From assembly GCF_023023025.1 (NCBI RefSeq), contig NZ_CP095481.1, positions 1,550,001-1,614,000 of the forward strand: 64,000 nt of DNA. Reading direction: 5' to 3'. The stretch comes from Amycolatopsis sp. WQ 127309. Its GTDB lineage: Bacteria; Actinomycetota; Actinomycetes; Mycobacteriales; Pseudonocardiaceae. Position numbers and translations under genes: made by a program. Of this stretch, positions 17,339 through 27,337 are shown piece after piece. The notes under the pieces are model-generated. The model worked only from the letters and a program-made list of their open reading frames with translations, was not told the DNA's origin and made no database searches. The stretch's first letter is position 1. Every line of letters starts with the position of its first letter.

Positions 17339-18016
17339 TCAGAGCGCCGACGTCGCCGGGAACCAGGTCGCCTGCGGGCCGGCGCAGCGCGTCACCCGCG
17401 GGACGGCGTGCTCGAACCACCAGGCCTCGGTGACGCGGCCGTCGGGCAGCCGGTAGGTCGGCGGGCCGGCGACGCGGGCGAGCCCCGCGGCCTGCAGCGA
17501 CCGCGCGCTCGCGACGTTGCCGACCTCCGCGCCGGCACGCACCCGCGGCAGGCCGAGGTGGTCGTGCGCCAGGACGAGCCCGGTGGCGAAGAGCGTCCGG
17601 CCGATCCCGCGGCCGCGGTAGTCGGGGGCGAGGTAGCCGCCGGTCTCCGGCCCGCCGTCCTCGCCGGTGTGCACGCTGACCAGCCCGACGCACCGGCCGG
17701 CCTCGAGGTCGATCATCACCAGGTCGATCGACTGCGGATCGGGCGACACCCAGTCCGGCCCGGTACCGGGCACGACGCGCAACGCGTCCGCCCGGGCCCC
17801 CCGCGCGACGATGGAGTCGCGCTGCCAGCCGAGCCACCGCTGCGCGGCCGGATCACTCCCACAGGCGACGGCGGCGGCGTACTCCCAGGCGGTGGGCGTC
17901 CGGAACAGGAAGCGCCCGGAGCGCACCACATGGCCGGACCGGTCGCAGGCCCGCTTGGACATCAGGCGCCCGCGCCGGCTGAGCCGGTCGAAGATCCCCT
18001 TGGTGGCTGGCAGCAT
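17339..18016 (-). CDS. GNAT-family N-acetyltransferase
   Basis: This 225-residue protein has a GNAT core: the acetyl-CoA pyrophosphate loop reads GGYLAPDYRGRGIGRTLFATGL, followed by NVASARSLQAAGL. The N-terminal part WEYAAAVACGSDPAAQRWLGW resembles the RimJ/RimL and ribosomal-protein acetyltransferase type. The substrate is unknown. The start ATG 18016 falls inside a 27-base element that is repeated at 18236. A Trp/Cys-rich tail of about 30 residues follows the fold. Confidence 0.85.
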   Translation of the reverse strand: MLPATKGIFDRLSRRGRLMSKRACDRSGHVVRSGRFLFRTPTAWEYAAAVACGSDPAAQRWLGWQRDSIVARGARADALRVVPGTGPDWVSPDPQSIDLVMIDLEAGRCVGLVSVHTGEDGGPETGGYLAPDYRGRGIGRTLFATGLVLAHDHLGLPRVRAGAEVGNVASARSLQAAGLARVAGPPTYRLPDGRVTEAWWFEHAVPRVTRCAGPQATWFPATSAL

Positions 18017-18037
18017 CGCGGCAAAATCGTAGCGGAG
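18011..18037. repeat. 27-base direct repeat, copy 1 (leader of GNAT gene)
   Basis: This copy and the one at 18236-18262 differ in one base. Read on the minus strand, it includes TACGAT, a possible -10 element, and ends with the GNAT start codon. The second copy has the same orientation 225 bases away with no gene attached. The 276-base gap 18017-18292 also has two related GGCTCCGGCCGCC segments, as if a promoter-leader block had been duplicated. No gene is supported in the gap. Confidence 0.75.
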
Positions 18038-18235
18038 TGGTCCGCGCGGCAGTGGTCATCACGGCCAGGACGCGGCTCCGGCCGCCGGCACCTACGCCTG
18101 GAGTGCTCCCGTTCTTCCGGCGCGGCTCGCGAATCGCGGCGGCCGTCCGCCCGAGTGGTCGTCGCGGCTCCGGCCGCCGCCGGCACCTCGCGCCGAACCT
18201 GGCCGCCGGGGCCGCGTCATCGCCCCAGGCTCCCG

Positions 18236-18262
18236 CAGCATCGCGGCGAAATCGTAGCGGAG
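18236..18262. repeat. 27-base direct repeat, copy 2
   Basis: Second copy of the GNAT leader element, with one A-to-G change. It lies 30 bases before the PaaX-type gene, which runs in the opposite direction to the leader copy. Confidence 0.75.
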
Positions 18263-18292
18263 CCGTCGGCGGCCGGTTGTTATTGTGACCCG

Positions 18293-19147
18293 ATGACGGC
18301 CGTACCCGAGGCGACCGACCTGGACGGCTCCGGCCGTGCGGCCCAGCCTCGTCAGCTCATCGTGACGGTGTACGGCCTCTATTCGCGCACCGAAGGCGGC
18401 TGGCTCTCCGTCGCGTCGCTGATCGATCTGCTGGCCGCCGTCGGGGTCGACGAGCCCGCCGTGCGCTCGTCGATCTCCCGGCTGAAGCGGCGCGGGATCC
18501 TCGAGGCCGTGCGTCGCAACGCCACCGCGGGCTACGAGCTGTCCGACGACGCCCGCGGGATCCTGCGCGAGGGCGACGAGCGGATCTTCCGCCGGGAGCG
18601 CGCGACCCCGGCCGACGGCTGGTTGCTCGCGGTGTTCTCGGTGCCCGAGACCGAGCGGCACAAGCGTCACCTGCTGCGCACCCAGCTCGCCCGGATGGGC
18701 TTCGGCACCGCCGCCTCGGGCGTCTGGATCGCGCCCGCGCACCTGCACGACGTCACGGCCGAGGCGCTGACCCGCCTCGGCCTCGCCGGGTACGCCGACC
18801 TCTTCCGGGCCGACCACCTGGCCTTCGGCGACGTCGCGGCGAAGGTCCGCGACTGGTGGGACCTCGACCGGCTCGACGAGCTGTACACGACGTTCCTCGA
18901 CGAGCACGGCCCGGCGCTGCGGCGCTGGCAGCGGCGCAAGTCCGTCGCCGACGAAGAGGCCTTCGGCGACTACGTCCGCGTGCTCACCGGCTGGCGGCGG
19001 ATGCCCTACCTCGACCCCGGCCTGCCCGCGGAGTTCCTGCCGCGCGACTGGTCGGGCATCCGCGCGGCCGAGCTGTTCTTCGAGCTGCACGCCCGGCTGG
19101 AGGACCCGGCCCGTGCGTACGTCTCGAAGGCGATCAACCTCGGCTGA
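18293..19147 (+). CDS. PaaX-family transcriptional repressor
   Basis: This 284-residue protein has the PaaX N-terminal winged helix (QLIVTVYGLYSRTEGGWLSV, VRSSISRLKRRGIL), a central domain (WLLAVFSVPETERHKRHLLR) and the C-terminal PaaX domain (WRRMPYLDPGLPAEFLPRDW). Family members sense aryl-CoA esters such as phenylacetyl-CoA and repress aromatic-CoA genes. The aryl-CoA oxygenase gene starts 450 bases downstream, so regulation of that operon is likely. The 3' end overlaps the convergent ridA gene by 14 bases. ATG 18293 follows a GTGACC stretch without a strong RBS. Confidence 0.93.
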   Translation: MTAVPEATDLDGSGRAAQPRQLIVTVYGLYSRTEGGWLSVASLIDLLAAVGVDEPAVRSSISRLKRRGILEAVRRNATAGYELSDDARGILREGDERIFRRERATPADGWLLAVFSVPETERHKRHLLRTQLARMGFGTAASGVWIAPAHLHDVTAEALTRLGLAGYADLFRADHLAFGDVAAKVRDWWDLDRLDELYTTFLDEHGPALRRWQRRKSVADEEAFGDYVRVLTGWRRMPYLDPGLPAEFLPRDWSGIRAAELFFELHARLEDPARAYVSKAINLG

Positions 19148-19529
19148 CGACCGCGAAGCCCTGGACCTCGACCAGGGCCTCTTCGTCCCACAGCCGGTCG
19201 ACGCCGATGCCGGCCATCGCCGGGTACTCGGTGCCCGCCAGGCGCCGCCAGACCGCGCCGATCTCGCGTGCGTGCGCCCGGTAGCCGGCCATGTCGACGA
19301 TGTAGATCGTCACGCTGCAGAGGTCCGCGGGTGCGCCGCCGGCCGCGCGCAGCGACGTCAGCAGGTTGCCCAGCGCGCGTTCGAACTGCTCGACGACGCC
19401 GTCGCCGACGATCCGGTTCGACGCGTCCAGCGCGGTCTGGCCGGCGAGGAAGACGACGCGCCCCTCGGCGACCACCGCGTGCGAGAACCCGGACGGCTTG
19501 CCCAGCTCCGGCGGGTTGATGCGTTCCAT
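19134..19529 (-). CDS. RidA-family (YjgF/UK114) enamine/imine deaminase
   Basis: This 131-residue single-domain protein has the family motifs GFSHAVVAEGRVVFLAGQTA and DLCSVTIYIVDMAGYRAHA. RidA proteins hydrolyse reactive enamines and imines to ketones and ammonia. In pathways that hydroxylate and dearomatise 2-aminobenzoyl-CoA, an imine arises, so a RidA beside the oxygenase gene has an obvious role; this is inference. The usual active-site Arg in the (C)xxR region is not obvious, so activity is uncertain. ATG 19529 is preferred; an upstream in-frame ATG at 19547 is possible. It is divergent from the oxygenase gene across 66 bases. Confidence 0.9.
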   Translation of the reverse strand: MERINPPELGKPSGFSHAVVAEGRVVFLAGQTALDASNRIVGDGVVEQFERALGNLLTSLRAAGGAPADLCSVTIYIVDMAGYRAHAREIGAVWRRLAGTEYPAMAGIGVDRLWDEEALVEVQGFAVVSRG

Positions 19530-19558
19530 GCGGACACGGTAGCCCATCTTTCGCCTCA

Positions 19559-19588
19559 TTGACGGTCGTACGCATAACGACATACCCT
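19559..19588 (+). promoter_or_regulatory. Promoter with operator-like repeat in the spacer, leaderless start predicted
   Basis: TTGACG (19559-19564) and TACCCT (19583-19588) are separated by 18 bases. The spacer holds GTCGT-N7-ACGAC (19565-19581), a perfect short inverted repeat in repressor position. Transcription would begin about 19595, at the GTG start itself. The nearby PaaX-type protein is the obvious candidate binder. Confidence 0.55.
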
Positions 19589-19595
19589 GGACGGC

Positions 19596-21938
19596 GTGCG
19601 TATCGCGGTCATCGGCGGCGGCCCGGCGGGCCTGTACTTCGCCGCGCTGACGAAACAGCTCGGCCCGGGTCACGACATCACCGTCTGGGAGCGCAACGCG
19701 CCCGACGACACCTTCGGCTTCGGCGTGGTGTTCTCGGACGAGACGCTCGGCGGGATCGAGCACGCCGACGCGGCCGTGCACCAGGCCATGCGCGCCGAGT
19801 TCGCCCGCTGGGACGACATCGACGTCCACTACCGCGGCACCGTCACGACCTCGGGCGGCCACGGCTTCGCCGCGATGAGCCGCAAGCGCCTGCTCGGCAT
19901 CCTGCAGAACCGCTGCGCCGAGCTCGGCGTCGAGCTGCGTTTCCGCGAAGAGGCGCCGGTCGACTTGTCGGCCTACGACCTGGTCATCGCCGCCGACGGC
20001 GTCAACTCCGCGGTCCGCGCGAAGCACGCCGAGCGCTTCCGGCCGAGCGTCGAGACGCGCCGGTGCCGCTACATCTGGCTCGGCACGGACCTGGTGTTCG
20101 ACGCCTTCAAGTTCTACGTCCTCGAGACGCCGGCCGGCATCATGCAGATCCACGGCTACCCGTACGGCCGCGAGGGCAGCACGTTCATCCTCGAGGTGCA
20201 GGAGGACGTCTGGCAGCGGACGTTCGCCCCCGTCGCGGCAACCTCGCTCAAGCCCGGCGAGAGCGACGAGAACTCGATCTCGCTGATCCGCGAACTCTGC
20301 GCCGACGTCCTGCAGGGTCACGGCGTCCTTGCGAACAACTCGAAGTGGGTCACGTTCGGCACCGTGCGCTGCGAGACCTGGGTGCACGGCAACGTCGTCC
20401 TCCTCGGCGACGCCGCGCACACCGCGCACTTCTCGATCGGCTCCGGCACGAAGCTGGCGATGGAGGACGCGCTCGCGCTGGCCGCGTGCCTGCACGAAAA
20501 CGCGGGGGTCGCGGAGGCGCTCAAGGCGTACGAGCTGGAACGGCGGCCGGTCGTGACGTCGACCCAGCGCGCCGCGCAGGCCAGCCTGGAGTGGTTCGAG
20601 AACATCGCGCAGTACGCCCACCAGGACCCGCCGCAGTTCGCGTTCAACATCCTGACGCGCAGCCGCCGCGTCACCTACGACAACCTCCGCCTGCGCGACC
20701 CGGAGTTCGCCGCCGAGCTGGACCACTGGTTCGCGCGCTCGCTCGGCACGACGTCGCGGCCGCCGATGTTCCAGCCGTTCAGGCTCGGCGAGCTGGAGCT
20801 GCCCAACCGGATCATCGTGTCGCCGATGGACATGTACTCCGCGGTGGACGGTGTCCCGGGCGACTTCCACCTGGTGCACCTGGGCAGCAAGGCCCTCGGC
20901 GGCGCCGGGCTGGTGATGACGGAGATGGTCTGCGTCTCGCCCGAAGGCCGGATCACGCCCGGCTGCGGCGGCCTCTACACGGCCGAGCAGGAAGCCGGGT
21001 GGAAGCGGGTCGTCGACTTCGTGCACACCCAGTCGTCCGCTCGCATCGGCGTCCAGTTAGGACATTCGGGCCGCAAAGGTTCGACAAAGCTCATGTGGGA
21101 CGGCATCGACGAGCCGCTGCCGTCGGACAACTGGGAAGTCTGCGGACCTTCAGCGCTGCCGTACTCCGAGCGAAACCAGGTCCCCCGTGAACTGTCCACA
21201 GCGGACATGACGGCGATCCGGGACGAGTTCGTCGCGTGCGCCGAAGCCGCCGCCCGCGCCGGGTTCGACGTCCTCGAACTGCACTGCGCGCACGGCTACC
21301 TGCTGTCCTCGTTCCTTTCACCCCTGACGAACCAGCGGACCGACGGCTACGGCGGCTCGCTGGAGAACCGGCTGCGCTTCCCGCTCGAAGTCTTCGACGC
21401 GGTCCGTGCGGTGTGGCCCGCCGAGCGGCCGATGACCGTCCGGATCTCGGCGACCGACTGGGCGGACGGCGGCATCGACGCCGACGAAGCCGTCGAGATC
21501 GCGCGCGCCTTCGCTTCCCACGGGGCCAACGGCATCGACGTCTCGACCGGCCAGGTCGTGTGCGACGAGAAGCCGCAGTACGGCCGCAGCTACCAGACGC
21601 CGTACGCCGACCGGATCCGCAACGAGATCGGGCAGGAGTACGGCGTCGCGGTGATCGCCGTCGGCGCGATCTCGTCGTACGACGACGTGAACTCGCTGAT
21701 CCTGGCCGGCCGCGCGGACCTGTGCGCGCTGGGCCGCACACACCTCTACGATCCACAGTGGACGTTGCACGCGGCGGCCGAGCAGGGTTATCCGATCGCC
21801 TGGCCGAAGCAGTTCGCCGCGGGCAACCGCAAGCCGCAGACCGGCCGCAGTGACGGCCCGGAACCGCGGCTGGACCTCGTCCGGTCGGGCCCGGCCGGTA
21901 CCGCCCACGCCCGCTGGCGACCGGAAGGCGACCGATGA
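19596..21938 (+). CDS. Bifunctional aryl-CoA 5-hydroxylase (salicylyl-/2-aminobenzoyl-CoA monooxygenase) fused to an old-yellow-enzyme reductase
   Basis: This 780-residue fusion begins with a class A flavin monooxygenase (residues 1-390: VIGGGPAGLYFA dinucleotide fold, VIAADGVNS, VVLLGDAAHTAHFSIGSGTK). An FMN-type old-yellow-enzyme domain follows (about 395-760: PFRLGELELPNRI, ELHCAHGYLLSSFLSP, GRADLCALGR). Two characterised types share this layout: 2-aminobenzoyl-CoA monooxygenase/reductase and salicylyl-CoA 5-hydroxylase. They act on CoA esters, need NAD(P)H and oxygen, and dearomatise or hydroxylate the ring. Neighbours (PaaX, RidA, acyl-CoA dehydrogenase) support aryl-CoA breakdown. Codon 488 is TTA (21057-21059). 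The 3' end overlaps the dehydrogenase start by 4 bases. Confidence 0.93.
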   Translation: MRIAVIGGGPAGLYFAALTKQLGPGHDITVWERNAPDDTFGFGVVFSDETLGGIEHADAAVHQAMRAEFARWDDIDVHYRGTVTTSGGHGFAAMSRKRLLGILQNRCAELGVELRFREEAPVDLSAYDLVIAADGVNSAVRAKHAERFRPSVETRRCRYIWLGTDLVFDAFKFYVLETPAGIMQIHGYPYGREGSTFILEVQEDVWQRTFAPVAATSLKPGESDENSISLIRELCADVLQGHGVLANNSKWVTFGTVRCETWVHGNVVLLGDAAHTAHFSIGSGTKLAMEDALALAACLHENAGVAEALKAYELERRPVVTSTQRAAQASLEWFENIAQYAHQDPPQFAFNILTRSRRVTYDNLRLRDPEFAAELDHWFARSLGTTSRPPMFQPFRLGELELPNRIIVSPMDMYSAVDGVPGDFHLVHLGSKALGGAGLVMTEMVCVSPEGRITPGCGGLYTAEQEAGWKRVVDFVHTQSSARIGVQLGHSGRKGSTKLMWDGIDEPLPSDNWEVCGPSALPYSERNQVPRELSTADMTAIRDEFVACAEAAARAGFDVLELHCAHGYLLSSFLSPLTNQRTDGYGGSLENRLRFPLEVFDAVRAVWPAERPMTVRISATDWADGGIDADEAVEIARAFASHGANGIDVSTGQVVCDEKPQYGRSYQTPYADRIRNEIGQEYGVAVIAVGAISSYDDVNSLILAGRADLCALGRTHLYDPQWTLHAAAEQGYPIAWPKQFAAGNRKPQTGRSDGPEPRLDLVRSGPAGTAHARWRPEGDR

Positions 21939-23089
21939 CTTTCACCCTGGACGCGGACCAGCTCGCCTTCGCGGCGGACGTCCGGAAGCTGGCCGAGGAG
22001 CAGCTGCGCCCGCTCGCCGAGTCCGGTGTGGCGGGTGCGGTCAACCGCCCGCTGCTCAAGGCGATGGGCGCGCTCGGCCTGCTGGCGCGGCTCTTCCCCG
22101 GCGTCGCCGACGGAAAGCCGTCACGCCAGGCCGCCGCGACGGACCTGTGCATCCTGCGCGAGAACCTCGCGACGGTCAGCACCGAGGCCGAGACGGCGCT
22201 GGCGTTGCAGGGCCTGGGAAGTTACCCGATCCTGCAGTCCGGACAGGACGATCAGGTCGCGAAGTGGCTGCCCGCGGTGGCGGCCGGCGACGCCGTGGCG
22301 GCGTTCGCGCTGACCGAGCCGGACGCCGGTTCGGACGCCGCCGCGCTCTCGCTGAAAGCCGAACCCGACGGCGACGGCTGGCGGCTCACCGGCGAGAAGA
22401 TGTGGATCTCCAACGCGCCCCAGGCCGACTTCTACACGGTGTTCGCGCGGACCACCGAAGGCGCGGGCTCTCGCGGCGTCAGCGCGTTCGTCGTCCCCGG
22501 CGACCGCCCGGGCCTGGGTGGCGAGCACCTGGACCTGGTCAGCCCGCACCCGATCGGCACCGTCACGTTCGACGGCGTCGAGGTCCGGCGCGAAGAGCTG
22601 CTCGGCGAACAGAACCGCGGGTTCGCCGTCGCGATGCGGACCCTGGACCTGTTCCGGCCCAGCGTCGGCGCGTTCGCCGTCGGGATGGCGCAGGCCGCGC
22701 TGGACGCCACTGTGGACTACACCGGGCAGCGCGAAGCCTTTGGTGGACCGCTGATCAAGCAGCAGGCGGTCGCGCACGCGCTGGCGGAGATGGCGACGCG
22801 CACCGAAGCCGCCCGGCTGCTGGTCTACGCGGCAGCGGGCGCGTACGACGCGGGCGAGCGGAACCTCGGCGGCCGCGCGGCGATGGCGAAGCTGTTCGCC
22901 ACCGAGGCCGCCCAGTTCGTCGTCGACTCGGCGGTCCAGCTGCACGGCGCCCGGGCCCTGCGGCGCGGGCACCTGCTGGAGCACCTCTACCGCGAGGTCC
23001 GCGCGCCGCGCATCTACGAAGGAGCGTCGGAGATCCAGCGGACGATCATCGCGCGGTGGCTGGCTTCCGCTCGAGCCACCACTGGCTGA
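21935..23089 (+). CDS. Acyl-CoA dehydrogenase
   Basis: This 384-residue flavoenzyme has the family signatures FALTEPDAGSDAAAL and KMWISNAPQADFYTVFART, then AFGGPLIKQQAVAHALAEMAT and the C-terminal catalytic Glu region IYEGASEIQRTIIARW. It oxidises an acyl-CoA to the enoyl-CoA using an electron-transferring flavoprotein. Coupling by ATGA overlap to the aryl-CoA oxygenase gene places it in the same pathway, probably after ring reduction. Its 3' end overlaps the convergent DUF2306 gene by 44 bases. Confidence 0.93.
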   Translation: MTFTLDADQLAFAADVRKLAEEQLRPLAESGVAGAVNRPLLKAMGALGLLARLFPGVADGKPSRQAAATDLCILRENLATVSTEAETALALQGLGSYPILQSGQDDQVAKWLPAVAAGDAVAAFALTEPDAGSDAAALSLKAEPDGDGWRLTGEKMWISNAPQADFYTVFARTTEGAGSRGVSAFVVPGDRPGLGGEHLDLVSPHPIGTVTFDGVEVRREELLGEQNRGFAVAMRTLDLFRPSVGAFAVGMAQAALDATVDYTGQREAFGGPLIKQQAVAHALAEMATRTEAARLLVYAAAGAYDAGERNLGGRAAMAKLFATEAAQFVVDSAVQLHGARALRRGHLLEHLYREVRAPRIYEGASEIQRTIIARWLASARATTG

Positions 23090-23741
23090 AGACGAGCGCG
23101 ATCGCCACACCGCCCCAGGACGAGATCGCCGCGACGCTCTGGGAGTAGGCCAGCTCGCTGCCGCCGAACGTGGTCGGGATCTGCGGCTCCAGCACGACCA
23201 TCGCGATCGGCGTGATCAGCCGGTTGACGATGATGGAGAACGTCAGCGACACACTGCGGATCATCCACTTGCGGTGGTCGCCGAAGCGCCGTTCGCGCAC
23301 CGCGCGCCAGCCGGCGAAGGTGCAGCCCAGCCAGAGCAGCGCCGCGACGATGTCACTGACCCGCGTCGTGGGCCCGAAGGGGCTCTGCGAACCGATGGTC
23401 AGCGCCATCACCCCGGACGGCAGCACGCCGGCGAAGACGTACGCGCGGCCGGCGTAACGGTGGAAAACGGGGTACGTCCGGCGCAGCCACGGCCAGATCT
23501 GCAGCACGGCGCCCACCATGGCGACGGATCCGAAGATCACGTGGGCGACGAGGAACCAGTAGTGCGCCGGGAAACCGCCCGGCTGCGGCACCCGCGACCG
23601 CGCGGGATCGAAGGCGAGGTACGGCGGCAGCGAGAAGGCCAGGAACGCGAGCACGAGCAACGCGAGCGGCCCGATCCACGGCCGTCGCCACCACGGCGGC
23701 CGCTGCGGTGGCGCGGGTCTGATTTCGGTCCGGACACTCAT
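23046..23741 (-). CDS. DUF2306 integral membrane protein
   Basis: This 231-residue protein has about six membrane helices with conserved His residues (HVIFGSVAMVGAVLQIWPWLR, FHRYAGRAYVFAGVLP, FGDHRKWMIRS), the pattern of the DUF2306 family. The His pairs could bind heme, as in cytochrome b561-like proteins, but the function is unknown. ATG 23741 follows a GGGGGAACC stretch. It overlaps the acyl-CoA dehydrogenase gene by 44 bases tail to tail and seems unrelated to it. Confidence 0.82.
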   Translation of the reverse strand: MSVRTEIRPAPPQRPPWWRRPWIGPLALLVLAFLAFSLPPYLAFDPARSRVPQPGGFPAHYWFLVAHVIFGSVAMVGAVLQIWPWLRRTYPVFHRYAGRAYVFAGVLPSGVMALTIGSQSPFGPTTRVSDIVAALLWLGCTFAGWRAVRERRFGDHRKWMIRSVSLTFSIIVNRLITPIAMVVLEPQIPTTFGGSELAYSQSVAAISSWGGVAIALVFSQWWLERKPATAR

Positions 23742-23848
23742 GGTTCCCCCAAGGGTCGGCTACGCGTACGAAACTAGGGAAACCCCCCGAACCGGACCAT
23801 GGGGCCCACCACCGCCACCCTGGTGGGGCCCGCCTTACCGCCGAAAAG

Positions 23849-23899
23849 CCGTGAAGGCCTCCTTACCGGCCATAAGAGCCGGTAAGGAGGCCTTCACGG
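23849..23899. repeat. Palindrome with REP-like outer core, 3' of the GH1 gene
   Basis: Perfect 22-base arms flank a 7-base loop. The outer core CCGTGAAGGCC is close to that of the 8882, 40366 and 63393 elements, but the inner part (TCCTTACCGGC) differs. It begins 8 bases past the GH1 stop and could end the ABC/GH1 transcript. A second GC hairpin (GGGCCCACCA) lies at about 23801-23831. Confidence 0.85.
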
Positions 23900-23906
23900 A
23901 CGTCGC

Positions 23907-25310
23907 TCAGCTGCCGCGGACCCGGCGGACCGTGTCGCGGTAGAAGAGGCCGCTCTGCTTCACCGTGCGCTCCTGCGTCTCGTAGTCCACCCGGATCAGG
24001 CCGAACCGCTTCGCGTAGCCGTAGGCCCACTCGAAGTTGTCCAAAAGGGACCAGGCGAAGTAGCCCCGGACGTCCGCGCCCGCGTTGCGCGCCGCCGCCA
24101 CCGCGGCGATGTGCGAGGCCAGGTACGCCGTGCGCTGCTCGTCGCGGACGAAGCCGCTCGAGTCCGGGTCGTCGTCGAACGCCGAGCCGTTCTCGGTGAT
24201 GTACATCGGGACGCCCGGGTAGTCGCGGCCCAGCCGGGTCAGCAGCTCGGTGAACTTGTCCGGCAGGATCTCCCAGCCCATCGCCGTCGTCGGCTCGCCG
24301 AACGGCACCGTGCGGGACGTCGGGACGCCGTCCGAGTCGACCGCGCTGCCCTGCTCGTCGACGCCGGAGAACTGCTGGCCGAAGTAGTAGTTGACGCCCA
24401 GGAAGTCCAGCGGTGTCGAAATCACCGAAAGGTCGCCGTCCTGCACCGGCAGCTTGACACCGCGCGCGGCCAGGTCCTCGACCACGTCCTCCGGGTACTC
24501 CCCGCGCACCAGCGGGTCCAGGTAGATCCGGACGCCCAGGCCGTCCGCCTGCCGCGCCGCGCGAACGTCTTCCGGTGCGTCGGTCGCCGGGTCGGCGGTG
24601 CACATGTTCAGCGTGATGCCGAACTCCGTGTCCGCCGGCGCGGCCTCACGCATCCGCTGCGTCGCCAGGCCGTGGCCCAGCAGCAGGTGGTGCACCGCGT
24701 GCAGCCCGGCCGCGTAGTCCCGGCGGCCCGGCGCCATCACGCCGTGCACGTACCCGTGCATCGCCGAGCACCACGGCTCGTTCAACGTCGTCCAGTGCCG
24801 CACGCGGTCCTTGAGCCGGTCGAACACCAGCATCGCGTAGTCCGCGAAGCGGTACGCCGTGTCGCGCGCCGGCCAGCCGCCCGCGTCTTCGAGCTCCTGC
24901 GGCAGGTCCCAGTGGTAGAGCGTCAGCCACGGCGTGATGCCCTTGCCGAGCGTCTCGTCGACCAGCCGGTCGTAGAACCCGATGCCCGCCTCGTTGACCG
25001 GGCCGCGGCCGCGCGGCTGGATCCGGGGCCACGCCACGGAGAACCGGTAGGTGTCCGCGCCCAGCTCACTGACCAGCCCGATGTCCTCGGGCATCCGGTG
25101 GTAGTGGTCGCAGGCGATGTCACCGTTGTCATTGTTGTCGATCGCCCACGGGACCTGGCAGAAAGTGTCCCAAATGGACGGTGTGCGCCCGTCTTCGGAG
25201 ACCGCTCCTTCGATCTGGTACGCGGCGGTGGCCACGCCCCAGCGGAAGTCCGGCGGCAGGCTGTCGATCAACGCCTGCTGCTGCGCGGTCGCGGCTGTGG
25301 TCTCGGTCAA
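23907..25310 (-). CDS. GH1 beta-glucosidase (cytoplasmic)
   Basis: This 467-residue TIM barrel has the acid/base Glu in TLNEPW and the nucleophile Glu in YITENGS; the N-terminal FRWGVATAAYQIEGA and the aglycone segment SLLDNFEWAYGYAKRFGL are classic GH1. No signal peptide is present, so it acts inside the cell on imported beta-linked oligosaccharides. TTG 25310 was chosen because GGAGGAG lies 7 bases upstream. It is the last gene of the Opp-type transporter operon, 41 bases after the OppD-like ATPase. The context suggests glucosides or gluco-oligomers released by the secreted hydrolases further right. Confidence 0.95.
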   Translation of the reverse strand: MTETTAATAQQQALIDSLPPDFRWGVATAAYQIEGAVSEDGRTPSIWDTFCQVPWAIDNNDNGDIACDHYHRMPEDIGLVSELGADTYRFSVAWPRIQPRGRGPVNEAGIGFYDRLVDETLGKGITPWLTLYHWDLPQELEDAGGWPARDTAYRFADYAMLVFDRLKDRVRHWTTLNEPWCSAMHGYVHGVMAPGRRDYAAGLHAVHHLLLGHGLATQRMREAAPADTEFGITLNMCTADPATDAPEDVRAARQADGLGVRIYLDPLVRGEYPEDVVEDLAARGVKLPVQDGDLSVISTPLDFLGVNYYFGQQFSGVDEQGSAVDSDGVPTSRTVPFGEPTTAMGWEILPDKFTELLTRLGRDYPGVPMYITENGSAFDDDPDSSGFVRDEQRTAYLASHIAAVAAARNAGADVRGYFAWSLLDNFEWAYGYAKRFGLIRVDYETQERTVKQSGLFYRDTVRRVRGS

Positions 25311-25351
25311 GGCGGCTCTCCTCCAGTGGTACCGGACAGGACGGGCGACGT

Positions 25352-26340
<989 letters not shown>

Positions 26341-26344
<4 letters not shown>

Positions 26345-27336
26345 GATGCCTGTTCCTCCCGCCCGAGCACGGGCGTGAAGCCCACTCGCATGTGCTGCGT
26401 GCGTCCGTGGATGTCCTTCACCTTCGCTTTGCCGCTGCCGCGCAGCCGCGGGCTGACGAACTCGTCGATGCCGAAGTTCAGCAGGGACAGCGCGGTGCCG
26501 AGGACGGCGATCGCCAACCCGGCCGGCACGAACCACCACCAGGCGCCCTGGGCCAGCGCCTGCTGGCTCTGCGCCCAGAACAGGATCGTGCCCCAGTTCC
26601 AGTTCGAAAAGCTCGAGACGCCGACGAACGCCAGCGTGATCTCCGACATCACGCCGAAGATCACCGTGCCGACGAAGCTGGACGCGATCACCGCCGTCAG
26701 GTTCGGCAGGATCTCGAAGAAGATGATCCGCCACGTCGACTCGCCGGTGGCGCGCGCCGCTTCGACGTACTCCCGGCCTCTCAGCGAAAGGGTCTGCGCA
26801 CGAAGGACTCGCGCCCCCCACGCCCACGACGTGAACCCGATGACCACCGCCACCAGGTAGTCACCACCGCTCGGCAGCGCGCTGCCGATGATGATGATCA
26901 GCGGCAGCGCCGGGATCACGAGGAACACATTGGACAGTGCGGAGAGTCCTTCGCCCGGTGTCCCGCCGAGGTAACCGGACGTGACGCCGACGATGACCGC
27001 GAGGATCGTCGCCACGACGCCGGCGGTCAGCCCGACGAGCATGACGCTGCGGGTGCCGACCAGGACCTGGCTGAAGATGTCCTGGCCGAGGTGCGTGGTG
27101 CCGAACCAGTGCCGCCCCGACGGCCCTTCGAGCAGGTCGTTGCTGCGGGCCGACGGGTCGAACGGCGCGATCCACTCACCGATCACCGCGATGATCAGGA
27201 AGAACACGATGACGCTGAGCCCGGTGATCGTCTTGCCGCCGGTGAGGAACCGGAACCGGCGCCGCTTGGCGCGTCCGGCGATGGCGTCGACCGGGAGGGC
27301 CTGGGCGGCCTTGACGTCCGCTGCTGGTACCGCCAT
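26341..27336 (-). CDS. OppC-like ABC transporter permease
   Basis: This 331-residue permease has an N-terminal OppC_N segment (TGLSVIVFFLIIAVIGEWIA then FGTTHLGQDIFSQVL) and about six helices. The EAA loop is REYVEAARATGESTWRIIFFEILPN. It forms the channel with the adjacent OppB-like protein. There is a single base between the upstream stop and this start. The C-terminal tail of about 40 residues after the last helix is longer than usual. Confidence 0.94.
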
Positions 27337-27337
27337 G

